NCBI RefSeq assembly: GCF_033304615.1 | Contig: NZ_CP129118.1 | Span: 120,001 to 184,000 of the forward strand | Origin: Sporosarcina oncorhynchi | GTDB lineage: Bacteria > Bacillota > Bacilli > Bacillales_A > Planococcaceae | Reading direction: 5' to 3' | Length of the DNA: 64,000 nt | Part shown: piece after piece, positions 44,068-52,870 of the stretch | Position numbering within the stretch: the first letter of the stretch is position 1 | How the letters are laid out: each line of letters opens with the position of its first letter | Made by a program: the position numbers and the translations under genes | Notes under the pieces: generated by a model | Told to the model about the DNA's origin: nothing | The model's database searches: none | What the model saw: the letters and a program-made list of their open reading frames with translations, nothing else

Positions 44068-44606
44068 TTAATTATTCTGACAATTATAACCCTTCTTAGT
44101 CAAACCTTAGTATAATGAAAATCATTTGAAATTTGAATAGGTTTTCAAAATGACTAACTATGAAGAACTATCATATTAGTGTTACATATTTATGTAAGCT
44201 TAATGAGAAGGCGTTTGTGATAAAAATAATAATAAAGTCAGTTTCGTTGGATAATTAGAAAAAGGAAAAATAATTCATTGCATAGTATAACGAATTTAAT
44301 CCTCATCATTACGTTACGGTTCAGAGACATCTTCCCACAACTCTTCAATGAAGTCAGCGATGTATGCACAACTTCTAACTATTCTAGCTGTATCAATCTT
44401 AATTACTTTTGTTGTGATGATTTCCAATTGGAAATTCTGACTTTTATTCAAAAACAAGCACTCTTAACGGATAAGGGTGCTTTTTCATTATATGATTACT
44501 AATCTTATGATTAATTATCGGAATCTTGAAACTAAAATTAGTACTACACGTATTAGTATGAAGGGATGTTTCATTTCTTCTTTACTTTTAAATAGGGGGA
44601 GTACGG
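44068..44606. other. Intergenic region of 540 bp
   Basis: AT-rich. It contains a terminator-like stem AGCACTCTTA.../...AAGGGTGCTTTTT at 44458-44487. Open frames in it lack ribosome sites. Nothing else is supported. Confidence 0.4.
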
Positions 44607-45164
44607 ATGGTTTTGGGAAATGAGTACTTAAAAGTTGTGGAGGAACGATTTCAGGCAGTGAAAGATCTTGGGGATAAGACAATCGATCAGTTGGCGGAAG
44701 ACGATCATCAATGGAGTTTTAACGAAGCGTCGAACAGTATTGGCGTTATCGTCAAGCATTTGAGCGGGAATATGAAGTCCAGATGGTCTGACTTTTTAAC
44801 GACGGATGGAGAAAAACCTGACAGGAACCGCGATCAGGAGTTTGAAAATGATATCTCTTCTAAAGAGGATTTGATAACTACTTGGGAAAGTGGTTGGATT
44901 ACACTATTCAACACATTAAATGGTTTGACAGTAGAGGATTTACTGAAGCACATAGTGATTCGGGGTGAAGACCACACCGTTTTAGAGGCAATTGAAAGAC
45001 AAATGGCACACTATGCTTATCATATTGGACAAATTGTATATATTGGAAAGCAATTGAAGGGTGAAAACTGGCGTGAACTCAGCATTCCAAAAGGAAAATC
45101 AGAAGAATATTTGCGAGAGAAGCTCAATAGCGCCAGTCCAACTAATGTGAAAAATGAAATTTGA
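44607..45164 (+). CDS. DinB-like protein (DUF1572 family)
   Basis: A 185-residue four-helix DinB/YfiT-fold protein, starting MVLGNEYLKVVEERFQAVKDLGDKTIDQL after GGGGG. The likely metal histidines are in VIVKHLSGNMKSRW and HYAYHIGQIVYIGK. Such proteins are thiol S-transferase relatives, often bacillithiol-linked. It is the first of a run of plus-strand accessory genes. Confidence 0.85.
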   Translation: MVLGNEYLKVVEERFQAVKDLGDKTIDQLAEDDHQWSFNEASNSIGVIVKHLSGNMKSRWSDFLTTDGEKPDRNRDQEFENDISSKEDLITTWESGWITLFNTLNGLTVEDLLKHIVIRGEDHTVLEAIERQMAHYAYHIGQIVYIGKQLKGENWRELSIPKGKSEEYLREKLNSASPTNVKNEI

Positions 45165-45237
45165 ATTATTGGGCACTCATACCGTAGTTATGTGCCACAA
45201 CTGGATGTATGGATGAAAAGTTGTGGGGGATTTTGCT

Positions 45238-45455
45238 ATGTTTGGTAAGGAACAGTCGACAAAAAGTATCATAACGAATGTAGCTGTGGCAATACTCGTC
45301 GATGGAGGGCTTATATCTTACAAATATCTCTACACACTAAAAAATCATTGGAACTATATCAAGCAATGGCATTTACGGACGATATGGCCGACATTGAAAA
45401 GTTATTCTTGGACGGTTACGATGTCAACCTTACAAAAGAGGACTTGCAATATTAA
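45238..45455 (+). pseudogene. Frameshifted small exported-protein gene
   Basis: ATG 45238 with GGGGGA upstream opens MFGKEQSTKSIITNVAVAILVDGG. The natural continuation then appears in a different frame (LQISLHTKKSLELYQAM..., FTDDMADIEKLFLDGYDVNLTKEDLQY, stop at 45453-45455). A frameshift around 45310-45325 has broken it. The original product would be a ~70-residue protein with an N-terminal hydrophobic segment. The family is unknown to me. Confidence 0.6.
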
Positions 45456-45459
45456 GCCT

Positions 45460-45738
45460 GTATTCAAGAATCGGGCCAGCATGCAAACTGTTGCCATCCG
45501 TTCCAGCACACGCTTTCCGCGGGCACGACTTCAGCCAAGCGAACAGCAGAGGGTTCGCTTTAACGTATTTCTGTGTTCTTTACAGAAATTAAGGCGGGAA
45601 TGCTCGAAAAGTTCCAGCTTTATCTCGCAAAAGCCATTCTTCGTTCTGGCTTTCGCTGATCCCTACGGAGTCGGCCATCTTCCGCTTCGAGCAACGGAGC
45701 TTAGTTATAATAAAGCACGTATTCAAGAATCGGGCCAG
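45460..45738. repeat. Bacillus-type intergenic element between two identical junction motifs
   Basis: GTATTCAAGAATCGGGCCAG occurs at 45460-45479 and again, unchanged, at 45719-45738. Between them is a ~240-bp GC-richer segment containing CACGCTTTCCGCGGGCACGA and a distal CTTCCGCTTCGAGCAACGG. This is a composition I associate with an abundant non-coding repeat in Bacillus relatives. The reading frame that crosses it is not a gene. Confidence 0.7.
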
Positions 45739-45787
45739 ATTTTAGAAGAACAATTGTAAGAATTTCTTATGTGTTAGGAGAAATCAT

Positions 45788-46543
45788 ATGAGTCCAAGAG
45801 AGCTGATTTACTTTTTTGTAATTGGAGTTGCAGTATTAGTTGCGATAACAATTCTGTGGTTTATTTTTAGAAAGAAAAGAAGAATAGCAATTGCGTTTAC
45901 GAGCATCCTAGTCTTAGGATTTATCGGATACGTTCTCTATTTTCCTACGATGAAAACGAATAAGCATTCAGAGGCGTATGAAATCGTAAGTGATTATCTA
46001 GATAAAAACTACCCAAATAGGGTATTCACAGTTGTACCGGAACATTATGAAGCTGGATATACGGTTGGTGATTTCAATGTAAATGATATAGAGACGCCAA
46101 CAATCGGTGTGATCTTACGAGTCGATAAAGATAAAGTGAAAGAAATAGGAACTTGGTCAAATCTTGAATATCCGATACAGCAAGATCTTTGGCGTGAAAT
46201 CCAATCGTTTTATGAAAGTCCTTATTCATTAAATAAAGACCTTGCGGAAATAACTAAAATAGATGAATGGATTGATGGTGAGCTGACAGCCTTTGCACTA
46301 ACCGTTGATGATAAGCCTGCCATTGCCCTATTTAATTACTCAAAAGCAGGTTATGGCTTATTGGATTTTCAAGAAGGAGAGCGTGAAGGTTTCGTTATTA
46401 TTGAAAAAGAGGGTTACGTATTTATCTATGTAGATGAACGCTATCAAGGAAGAACAGTTTCAGTAAATTTGGTAGATAATAAGGAATTCACTTTCAATGT
46501 CGACCAGCAAAAAGGACAATTAATCATCGAGGAACAACAGTAA
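45788..46543 (+). CDS. Membrane protein with large extracytoplasmic domain, function unknown
   Basis: A 251-residue protein starting after TAGGAGA. It has two N-terminal helices (about 5-26 and 34-54) and then a ~195-residue extracytoplasmic part (SEAYEIVSDYLDKNYPNRVFTVVPEHYE ...) ending in a beta-rich region with QGRTVSVNLVDNKEFTFNV. No family recognised with confidence. Junction motifs lie on both sides. Confidence 0.72.
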   Translation: MSPRELIYFFVIGVAVLVAITILWFIFRKKRRIAIAFTSILVLGFIGYVLYFPTMKTNKHSEAYEIVSDYLDKNYPNRVFTVVPEHYEAGYTVGDFNVNDIETPTIGVILRVDKDKVKEIGTWSNLEYPIQQDLWREIQSFYESPYSLNKDLAEITKIDEWIDGELTAFALTVDDKPAIALFNYSKAGYGLLDFQEGEREGFVIIEKEGYVFIYVDERYQGRTVSVNLVDNKEFTFNVDQQKGQLIIEEQQ

Positions 46544-46555
46544 TGATTATCTAGC

Positions 46556-46646
46556 TAGTTCGCAATCGGGTGCGTTTAACACTATTCCAGATACGGGGGC
46601 AATTCTGGAGTAAGGATCTGTACCCGTTCAACAATAGGGCCAGATT
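46556..46646. repeat. Junction motif copy (composite)
   Basis: CAATCGGGTGCGTTTAACAC, then GGGGGCAATTCTGGAGTAAG, then GATCTGTACCCGTT and CAATAGGGCCAGATTATG. Three sub-motifs of the junction family occur in a row between two genes. Confidence 0.55.
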
Positions 46647-46670
46647 ATGTAAAGTGGGGTGGAAATGGCT

Positions 46671-47468
46671 ATGGAGGAAAAAATAATACATACAGAGAAT
46701 GGGAATATACATTATTGGGTTGGGGGCAATGAATGTATCGATATAAAATGTATTTTTTTTGTACATGGTATGACTGCTGATCACTCTATGTTTGATAAAC
46801 AAGTTGAGTATTTCAGTAACGAATGTAAAATTATCACATTAGATCTTCCTCTTCATGGAAAATCCCGTCATTACACGGATTTTACATATTCAAACATTGT
46901 AGAAGTACTGAAAAACATATTGGCTTTAGAAGACCTGAGTGAAGTTATATTAGTAGGTCAGTCTTTAGGTGGGTATGTTTGCCAAGAGTTTGGAATTCGC
47001 TACCCTGAAAAAGTAATAGGCTTTGTTGGAGTTGACACTACTCCTTTTGGCCATTATTACTATCCGAAATGGGAAAGGTTTATTCTATCCAAAATAGGCT
47101 TTTTATCGTCTATGTTTCCTTATAAGACTTTAATTAAAAGTATTTCTAAGGGGGCAACTAGAACGGATTATGCTTTTGATAATATGTATTCTTCGGTTTC
47201 TAAACTAAGCAAAGATGAAATTATTAACATTATGAACGTAGCCTATAAGGAGTTACTTAAGAGAACAGAAGCAGTCAATTTCAATTTCCCAGTTTTATTA
47301 GTGATTGGAGAAAAGGATAATACAGGAAATGTGAAGAAGTATAATAATAAGTGGGCAACTCAGAACGGATATCAATTAGTTGTAATTAGTGATGCTGCTC
47401 ATAACTCGAATGTTGATAATTACAATGAATTCAATAATGTATTAGCAGGCTTTTTAAACCGACTGTAA
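46671..47468 (+). CDS. Alpha/beta hydrolase
   Basis: The ATG at 46671 is 8 bp after GGGGTGG; in-frame GTG 46659 and ATG 46665 are alternatives. The ~265-residue product has the oxyanion motif HGMTADHSMF, the nucleophile elbow GQSLGGYV (Ser), the acid in VIGEKDNTG and the catalytic His in SDAAHNSN. Cytoplasmic, substrate unknown. It shares a fold with the gene at 49991 but the two are not closely similar. Confidence 0.87.
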   Translation: MEEKIIHTENGNIHYWVGGNECIDIKCIFFVHGMTADHSMFDKQVEYFSNECKIITLDLPLHGKSRHYTDFTYSNIVEVLKNILALEDLSEVILVGQSLGGYVCQEFGIRYPEKVIGFVGVDTTPFGHYYYPKWERFILSKIGFLSSMFPYKTLIKSISKGATRTDYAFDNMYSSVSKLSKDEIINIMNVAYKELLKRTEAVNFNFPVLLVIGEKDNTGNVKKYNNKWATQNGYQLVVISDAAHNSNVDNYNEFNNVLAGFLNRL

Positions 47469-47500
47469 AAAGCAACTGTTCTTCATTTAAACAATCTTAG

Positions 47501-47535
47501 GTGCATTAATGGAACATTGCCTTGCAACAATATGA
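47501..47535. repeat. Junction motif, second type (GGAACATTGCCTT)
   Basis: GTGCATTAATGGAACATTGC then CTTGCAACAATATGACG. It shares the exact 13-mer GGAACATTGCCTT with 37875-37887. Confidence 0.55.
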
Positions 47536-47596
47536 CGAAAAAACAGAATGAGTAGCGAGGAATGAATGTAATTCACAATTTTTTACGGGGGGATTT

Positions 47597-48253
47597 ATGA
47601 AAACTCACTATTATTTAGGTTGGTTTAGCAATCTCTTTCCAGAGAGTCTGGGCAGGGTGTTACAGATGGATATCACTGATCGAAAATCGCTTGTAATGAT
47701 TAGCTCGAATCCATCTATTTATGAAGATGATGGTGCTACCGAGCGCTCTTGGCTTGACCAGGCTGGCATTATGTTTAATGAATATCATTTAATTAATTAT
47801 CGCGTACAGAAGGAAGATGCCCAAAAGTTAATTCATAATGCTTCAGTCGTTTTCTTGTTGGGTGGAAATATTCTTAAACAAAATGGTTTTTTGAAGGAAT
47901 ATGCATTATCGGATTTGATAAAAAAAAGCAGCGCAGTTGTGATGGGAGCAAGTGCTGGTGCGATCAACATGTCCGCTAAATGGTTATGCTCGAAAAACTT
48001 TGGAGATAAAGTTGAAGTAAGCTCTGTTTACGATGGAATCGGCCTTGATAACTTTTCTGTCCTGTCTCATTTTGATCTAGAAAATAATATGGAGCTCGTT
48101 CAAAGCGAACTGTCTCCCTTATCGGAAGAAATGAATGTTTATGCATCGAACAAAGATTGCGCAGTACGTGTAAAGGGAGACAAAATCGACATTTTCGGCA
48201 ATGTATATTTAATTTCCCACTCAGAGATTCAGAAATTAGATGAGACGATCTAG
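47597..48253 (+). CDS. Peptidase E-like protein (family S51)
   Basis: A 218-residue class I amidotransferase-like fold with VVFLLGGNILKQNGFLKEY, the nucleophile elbow VVMGASAGAINMS (Ser in GxSAG) and a likely His in VLSHFDLE. Family S51 includes aspartyl dipeptidase (PepE) and cyanophycinase. GGGGGG precedes the ATG. It lies in the accessory gene run, between junction motifs. Confidence 0.85.
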   Translation: MKTHYYLGWFSNLFPESLGRVLQMDITDRKSLVMISSNPSIYEDDGATERSWLDQAGIMFNEYHLINYRVQKEDAQKLIHNASVVFLLGGNILKQNGFLKEYALSDLIKKSSAVVMGASAGAINMSAKWLCSKNFGDKVEVSSVYDGIGLDNFSVLSHFDLENNMELVQSELSPLSEEMNVYASNKDCAVRVKGDKIDIFGNVYLISHSEIQKLDETI

Positions 48254-48307
48254 TTATGGTAATTGGCTCTGGTTTAATTGAATTAATATCTTTAAGCAAA
48301 ACTTTAC

Positions 48308-48366
48308 AGAACGATGTTCCGTAAACAGGATGCACTTCTGGAATAAGAGCTGGGCCATAATATGAC
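48308..48366. repeat. Junction motif copy (CTTCTGGAATAAGAGCTGGGCC)
   Basis: CAGAACGATGTTCCGTAAAC, then AGGATGCACTTCTGGAATAA, then GAGCTGGGCCATAATATGAC. The order matches the composite copy at 46556. Confidence 0.5.
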
Positions 48367-48398
48367 AGTATTAGCAAGAGAGAGGAGAGGTAATGTAA

Positions 48399-48575
48399 AT
48401 GAAAAACAAGTGGTACGGGTTATATGCCGCGTTATTAGGCATTGTATCTATTTTTACAGGTGAGATTGTAACTTTCGTGATGCTTGGTTTTATATTAATA
48501 GCTTTAATTAACATCAACACGACTTTGAAAATGAATTTCAAAAAAGATGATCGACAGAATGATAGTGCTGAATAA
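48399..48575 (+). CDS. Small two-helix membrane protein (58 residues)
   Basis: AGGAGAGG lies 8 bases upstream of ATG 48399. The product MKNKWYGLYAALLGIVSIFT... has two hydrophobic helices (about 6-20 and 22-40), a charged tail (KKDDRQNDSAE) and a TAA stop. It is short but has a good ribosome site and a typical small-membrane-protein composition. Function unknown. Confidence 0.7.
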   Translation: MKNKWYGLYAALLGIVSIFTGEIVTFVMLGFILIALININTTLKMNFKKDDRQNDSAE

Positions 48576-48792
48576 ATTTTACATTTAAATACTGTCAACA
48601 CGTACAGATAACGGTCACAATCGTTTGGATACGTAAATAAAGTAATCGCATTTACATCGGAAATCACTAGTAGTAGTAAATGGACCAATCGTTAAGAAGT
48701 GATAATGAAAAGAATGAAAAATGTACCGTGAAGGGTAACTACTTCTTGTCATTTCAACCGATGGTAATCTCAAACGGATGGGGATTTAATAA

Positions 48793-49203
48793 ATGAAAAA
48801 GTGGTCTTGGATACTAATAATAGCACTAACAGTTATCCTTACTGGATGTAGTAATAATAATGATAATTCGGCATGGGTACCAGATAGCCCATTAAAAACA
48901 ACTTCCCTAATGAATCAATATGCAAGGGACGATAATTACGAGCAATTTAAAAAGTTACTACAAGAAGGTAACGACGAAGAAAGTATAAAGAAAATGTATG
49001 ACACAGTGAAGCAAACTGCAACTGACAGTTCAAAGATTAATAATTTCACTTTAGTCACCTTTGATAATGGCAAAACAGTACTTGTGCATTTCATACCTGC
49101 AGCTACTGAAGATGGAGTAGTGCTAATTCAAGATGTTATTGAACTTCCAACCGAAATTGCATCATATATCGATGATGAATTAAACAAACGATTTGAGAGG
49201 TAA
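48793..49203 (+). CDS. Putative lipoprotein
   Basis: A 136-residue protein with a lipoprotein signal MKKWSWILIIALTVILTGC (lipobox LTGC), a hydrophilic helical region (DDNYEQFKKLLQEGNDEESIKKMYDTVKQ) and a beta region (FTLVTFDNGKTVLVHFIPA). No known domain. GGGGATT is the only ribosome-site candidate. Confidence 0.75.
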   Translation: MKKWSWILIIALTVILTGCSNNNDNSAWVPDSPLKTTSLMNQYARDDNYEQFKKLLQEGNDEESIKKMYDTVKQTATDSSKINNFTLVTFDNGKTVLVHFIPAATEDGVVLIQDVIELPTEIASYIDDELNKRFER

Positions 49204-49373
49204 AGCGGTACCTCTTTCATTAGTAAAATCCACTCTTCTATTTCTGAATTCGGGTACACATTTAATGACAATAATGTAGTGATCGTTTTATAAGTTAAAT
49301 TATTTAACTATTTAAAAAAAGTCTCTCCGGAAAGTGAGACAATCGTACACTTTAATAAAGGAGATGATGGAAA

Positions 49374-49754
49374 GTGAAACTGAATTTCTTTGATGCCTTG
49401 AATCGTATAATCCTAACATTATTGCTCGTTTATGATTTTTTTCCAAATGTCATTCCATTTATAAATATACCAAAGTCAATACTTACTGGACTTTTGATAC
49501 TGACCTTTGTGATAAGCATCTTTACAAATCGCTTTCAAAAACACCAGTCTTCACGCCTTACTTTTAAGTGGCAATTACTATCTACTGGATACATTCTCGC
49601 ACTGATCATTATTTTCACTTTAGTAGGTGGCGTTTCACAAGTAGGTATATCTTTAACGAACCCTTTCTTATGGATTGTATTGGTTATTAGTATTTTCGAT
49701 AGTGTAAAAGTATATAAGGAAGTGAAAGTAAGTCAGCTTAACACTAAAACGTAG
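49374..49754 (+). CDS. Four-helix membrane protein, function unknown
   Basis: GTG start at 49374 with AAGGAGATGATG upstream. A 126-residue protein with four hydrophobic segments (about 8-24, 32-50, 65-85 and 92-110) and a lysine-rich tail. No family recognised. Confidence 0.72.
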   Translation: MKLNFFDALNRIILTLLLVYDFFPNVIPFINIPKSILTGLLILTFVISIFTNRFQKHQSSRLTFKWQLLSTGYILALIIIFTLVGGVSQVGISLTNPFLWIVLVISIFDSVKVYKEVKVSQLNTKT

Positions 49755-49990
49755 AATACGACTATTTTTTGTAGGAAGTAGATTCCTCCATATATACGAC
49801 TTGTGATGAGTTTGCTTGGCCTTAATTTGGTGTCTACTACAGAAAGTGAGACAGAGATACTTAGCTCCATTCATATTCACAAAATCTATTCTTCGTGACG
49901 GCATTATCCGAGCCTCACAGAGTAGCTGCCTGCACTTCAACCAATGGAGTGAAAGATTTAGTCTAAAGTAAATTATTTAGATAAGTGGTG

Positions 49991-50887
49991 ATGGGTATTA
50001 ATCAACTGATACGAATAAATAACAATAAAATTGAAGTGCAATACAAAGGTAATAGTGGTCCGCTGATCGTTATTCTTACGGGGATGGGTTGTTCTTTTGA
50101 TGAGTGGTATAACATTATCGAAAACGTATTTCAAAACAATAGAATATTAACGTTTCACCGGCAGGGACTTGGTCAAAGTGAAATTGGTGGGAATATAAGT
50201 GGCACTGAAAAGACCGTTCAAGATTTAGTCGGTTTGCTTGATCATTTTGAAATTAAGGAACCGATTTATATAGTAGGGCATTCCTATGGCGGTTTATGCG
50301 CTCAACATTTTGCTAAGGCATATCCCGATAAGGTGGCAGGGGTAATTTTGGTGGACTCGACTTCAGTTGAATTAAAAGTTCTGGACCAGCTAGAACTGCC
50401 TGTCTTAAATAAAGAAACGGATGAAGTCTGGGTTGAGAAATGTTTAATTTACGCGACAAAAGACAAAGAGAAATTACGGAAAATTATCAAACCATCGTTG
50501 CATGATAAACATCGTTATTTTCCTATCGCTATTCAACAGAGAATACTTGATTTCCAAGTTAACCCATCGCTGTACAAAGCAATGGCAATTGAAATTAGGG
50601 AATGGAAAAATGATGCGGAAATTATTAAGGACATGGGAGACTTTCCAGACATTCCATTAATCGTAATTGGACGTGATAAAGAGTTTGCGATTAAATCGGA
50701 GTTGAAAACAGGGGTACCTCTATGGGAGTTAACAAAGTTTGAAGAGAAGTGGGCGGAGTTAATTACTAACCAAGCCAAACTATCTACTAAAGGTGAGTTA
50801 ATCATTGCTAGTAACTCGGGACATTCTGTGTTCCTTGATCAACCAGATCTGCTTATCGACTGTATAAAACAAATTTCTAGCAAATAG
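49991..50887 (+). CDS. Alpha/beta hydrolase
   Basis: A ~298-residue hydrolase starting at ATG 49991 (two in-frame GTGs just upstream are alternatives). The oxyanion loop is LTGMGCSFDEWYNI, the nucleophile elbow VGHSYGGLCAQHFA, the acid near VIGRDKEF and the His in ASNSGHSVFLDQPDLLI. The last motif is typical of proline iminopeptidase-like hydrolases. It is a single-gene unit in the accessory run. Confidence 0.87.
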   Translation: MGINQLIRINNNKIEVQYKGNSGPLIVILTGMGCSFDEWYNIIENVFQNNRILTFHRQGLGQSEIGGNISGTEKTVQDLVGLLDHFEIKEPIYIVGHSYGGLCAQHFAKAYPDKVAGVILVDSTSVELKVLDQLELPVLNKETDEVWVEKCLIYATKDKEKLRKIIKPSLHDKHRYFPIAIQQRILDFQVNPSLYKAMAIEIREWKNDAEIIKDMGDFPDIPLIVIGRDKEFAIKSELKTGVPLWELTKFEEKWAELITNQAKLSTKGELIIASNSGHSVFLDQPDLLIDCIKQISSK

Positions 50888-50984
50888 ATATTCCATTAAC
50901 GTGCATAGTTGTTTACTAAACATTGGTCCAGTATAGCGTTGTTTTGTTACATATCGTATAGAAATAGTGAAAGGTGGGTGTAAA

Positions 50985-51185
50985 TTGTACAGTGATTTTT
51001 ACGCGAATTTCAGTTCGATTGTTATTGCTTGGTCCTTCTGGTGGGTAGGTCTACTTTTATTTCAACGGATTGCGAATCGATATCCTGAAAAAAACACTTG
51101 GAAGAAAGATGTGATTTTATCTTTATTTCAAAGTGTATTCGTTGTAATTTCTCTTCCCATCTTGGCCTATTTCATCAAACCGTAA
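50985..51185 (+). CDS. Small two-helix membrane protein
   Basis: TTG start at 50985 after AGGTGGG; an in-frame GTG at 50967 is less well placed. The ~66-residue product has two helices (about 10-28 and 45-64) with a basic loop (RIANRYPEKNTWKKD). It is 35 bp upstream of the broken gene at 51221, so the two may be one transcript. Function unknown. Confidence 0.65.
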   Translation: MYSDFYANFSSIVIAWSFWWVGLLLFQRIANRYPEKNTWKKDVILSLFQSVFVVISLPILAYFIKP

Positions 51186-51220
51186 TTAGCAGGTTATTTT
51201 AGATTGCTGGAGGAATGAGA

Positions 51221-52168
51221 ATGGTTACATTTGAAAAAATCGACTTGTTAATAAAAAATGGAATGAACGAAGAAGCATTGCAGTTATTGCATGATTGTAA
51301 AAGAACACAGATATTGTCGACAGATGAAATGGGTTGGATGTACTGGAATATCTCAGACATATCTGCTGTCCAGCGAAAACCTCAGGAGGTTTATGAAAAT
51401 CATGTAGAATTTGTAAAATGGGGGAAACAAGCTTTGTTTCCTCATAAACTGCATTAGATTGTATCGGATGCAACGCAAGCTCTCACATTATCCCTTGGTG
51501 ATTACTTCGATGAATGGAAGACCTGGTATTTATTTGCTTGTGAACACTCAACGAGAACTGAAGAAAATAGGGGAGTCAGGTTTGAAAGTCATCGCGCAGC
51601 TGCTCAATCTCTATTAGTTCTGGAGAGATTTACAGAGTTAGAAGTTCCTTTAAAGAATATGTTGGGTGTAATTAATGAGGATGAAAAATGGGGAAACAAT
51701 ATCTTTGCTGGATTAACGTATTATACACTTTTGGCAGAGCAAGCTTTCAATCTGAATCAGACTGAAATTTTTAAGGAAGCCGAAAAAAACATAAAGAATT
51801 TAACGGACAGGGTTAAAGAAGTGATCCAAACAGTACCGGACGAAAAAGATAAAAGTATGTTGGGAAGTTGGGAATCTTTTAATTCTTCAAGACTGACAAA
51901 GAACTCCATGACTGTCTTGCTCCATAATGGTGCTTGTACCTTTCATAAGATTGGAAGGTATGAAGAAAGTGCCGAAACATTCCAGCAGGCACTTCAAAAC
52001 GGGGTTAACATTACAACGTACGGTTTGGCATTACTTTTGTCTTCACTATGGAAAGCAAATAAAAAAAATACAGAGGTATTAGAAGCCTTTGCTAAGTATT
52101 CGCCCGAAGGATTAAGCGTAAATGAATTGATTAAATTCGATTTAGATCTAACGGAGATAGAATGGTAA
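51221..52168 (+). pseudogene. TPR-like protein gene interrupted by a single amber codon
   Basis: From ATG 51221 (GGAGG 7 bp upstream) the frame reads ~78 codons (VTFEKIDLLIKNGMNEEALQLL ...) to a TAG at 51455-51457. It then continues open, in the same frame, for 237 codons to the stop at 52168 (VSDATQALTLSLGDYFDEWK ... GRYEESAETFQQALQNGV). The helical repeat pattern suggests a TPR-like adaptor of ~315 residues. One CAG/AAG-to-TAG change would explain it. It is read as a recent nonsense pseudogene, but suppression or a sequence error is possible. Confidence 0.72.
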
Positions 52169-52183
52169 TTATTAAAATATATC

Positions 52184-52224
52184 AAAACACCCCACCGATA
52201 CATGTTGCTACGGTGGGGTGTTTG
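52184..52224. terminator. Bidirectional terminator
   Basis: ACACCCCACCG / CGGTGGGGTGT stem with a 12-nt loop, A/T flanked, between the TPR-like gene and yqeY. Confidence 0.88.
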
Positions 52225-52240
52225 TCTAGAATGAATTGAA

Positions 52241-52666
52241 TCAGATCAAGTCTTTAACAGCCTTCGACATCGTTGCGCCATCTGTTTTTCCTGCTAGTGC
52301 CGGTTTGGCAATCTTCATGGCTTCTCCCATGTTCATGCCCTTAGTAACTCCTGCTTCCGAAAGCAGTGTTTTCACTTCTTCTTCGCTTAGTTGTTTCGGC
52401 AAGAATGTCTTTAATAATTCCAGTTTCTTCTCTTCTTGCTCGATTAAGTCCTCACGCTGTGCCTGCTTCGCGCCATCTAGTGCCTGGTTCGTCTGTTTAA
52501 CTTCACGGTTGACGATTGCGATTTCCTCTTCTTCCGTTAAGACATCCCCTTTTTCCTTTTCAGCGGAATCCAAACCTGATTTCAGAAGTGTGAGCACACC
52601 TTTAGATAGTGTGTCTTTCTCCCTCATTGCTGTTTTTAGTTGTTCAAACACAGTTGTCTTTAACAT
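52241..52666 (-). CDS. yqeY: YqeY (GatB/YqeY domain) protein
   Basis: The start at 52666 follows GAGGAGATTGACT. The ~141-residue product begins MLKTTVFEQLKTAMREKDTLSKGVLTLLKSGLDSAEKEK and has the GatB/YqeY helical domain with a C-terminal KPALAGKTDGATMSKAVKDLI. Homologues are related to the tRNA-interacting tail of GatB. Length and motifs are typical of Bacillus YqeY, usually near rpsU, though not here. Confidence 0.92.
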   Translation of the reverse strand: MLKTTVFEQLKTAMREKDTLSKGVLTLLKSGLDSAEKEKGDVLTEEEEIAIVNREVKQTNQALDGAKQAQREDLIEQEEKKLELLKTFLPKQLSEEEVKTLLSEAGVTKGMNMGEAMKIAKPALAGKTDGATMSKAVKDLI

Positions 52667-52870
52667 AGTCAATCTCCTCTCTTTGAGTTCATAGGAAGTA
52701 AATGTCACAAAGGTTTTGTATAAAAAGTATAGAAGAGTTGTGCAGCAAAATCAATTTTCGCTTCTTTTGGATAACGATTTTTGTAGAAGTGACAGACTGG
52801 ATTGAATACATTTGGATGACTCTGGCAACGATGGATAGAAAGCGGGAACTATTAAAAGGAGGAATTGAAC

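Noticed and set aside
44278..44502. 74-codon open frame after the AbgT gene
   Set aside because: It lacks a ribosome site, runs over a terminator-like stem and has no recognisable domain.
45223..45759. 178-codon open frame on the plus strand
   Set aside because: It joins the first half of a frameshifted gene to a non-coding repeat element; the second half of the real gene is in another frame.
46556..46646. Integron attC site in the strict sense
   Set aside because: No integrase gene is in the window, and the R/L box pattern of attC sites is not met. It is kept only as part of the junction-motif finding.
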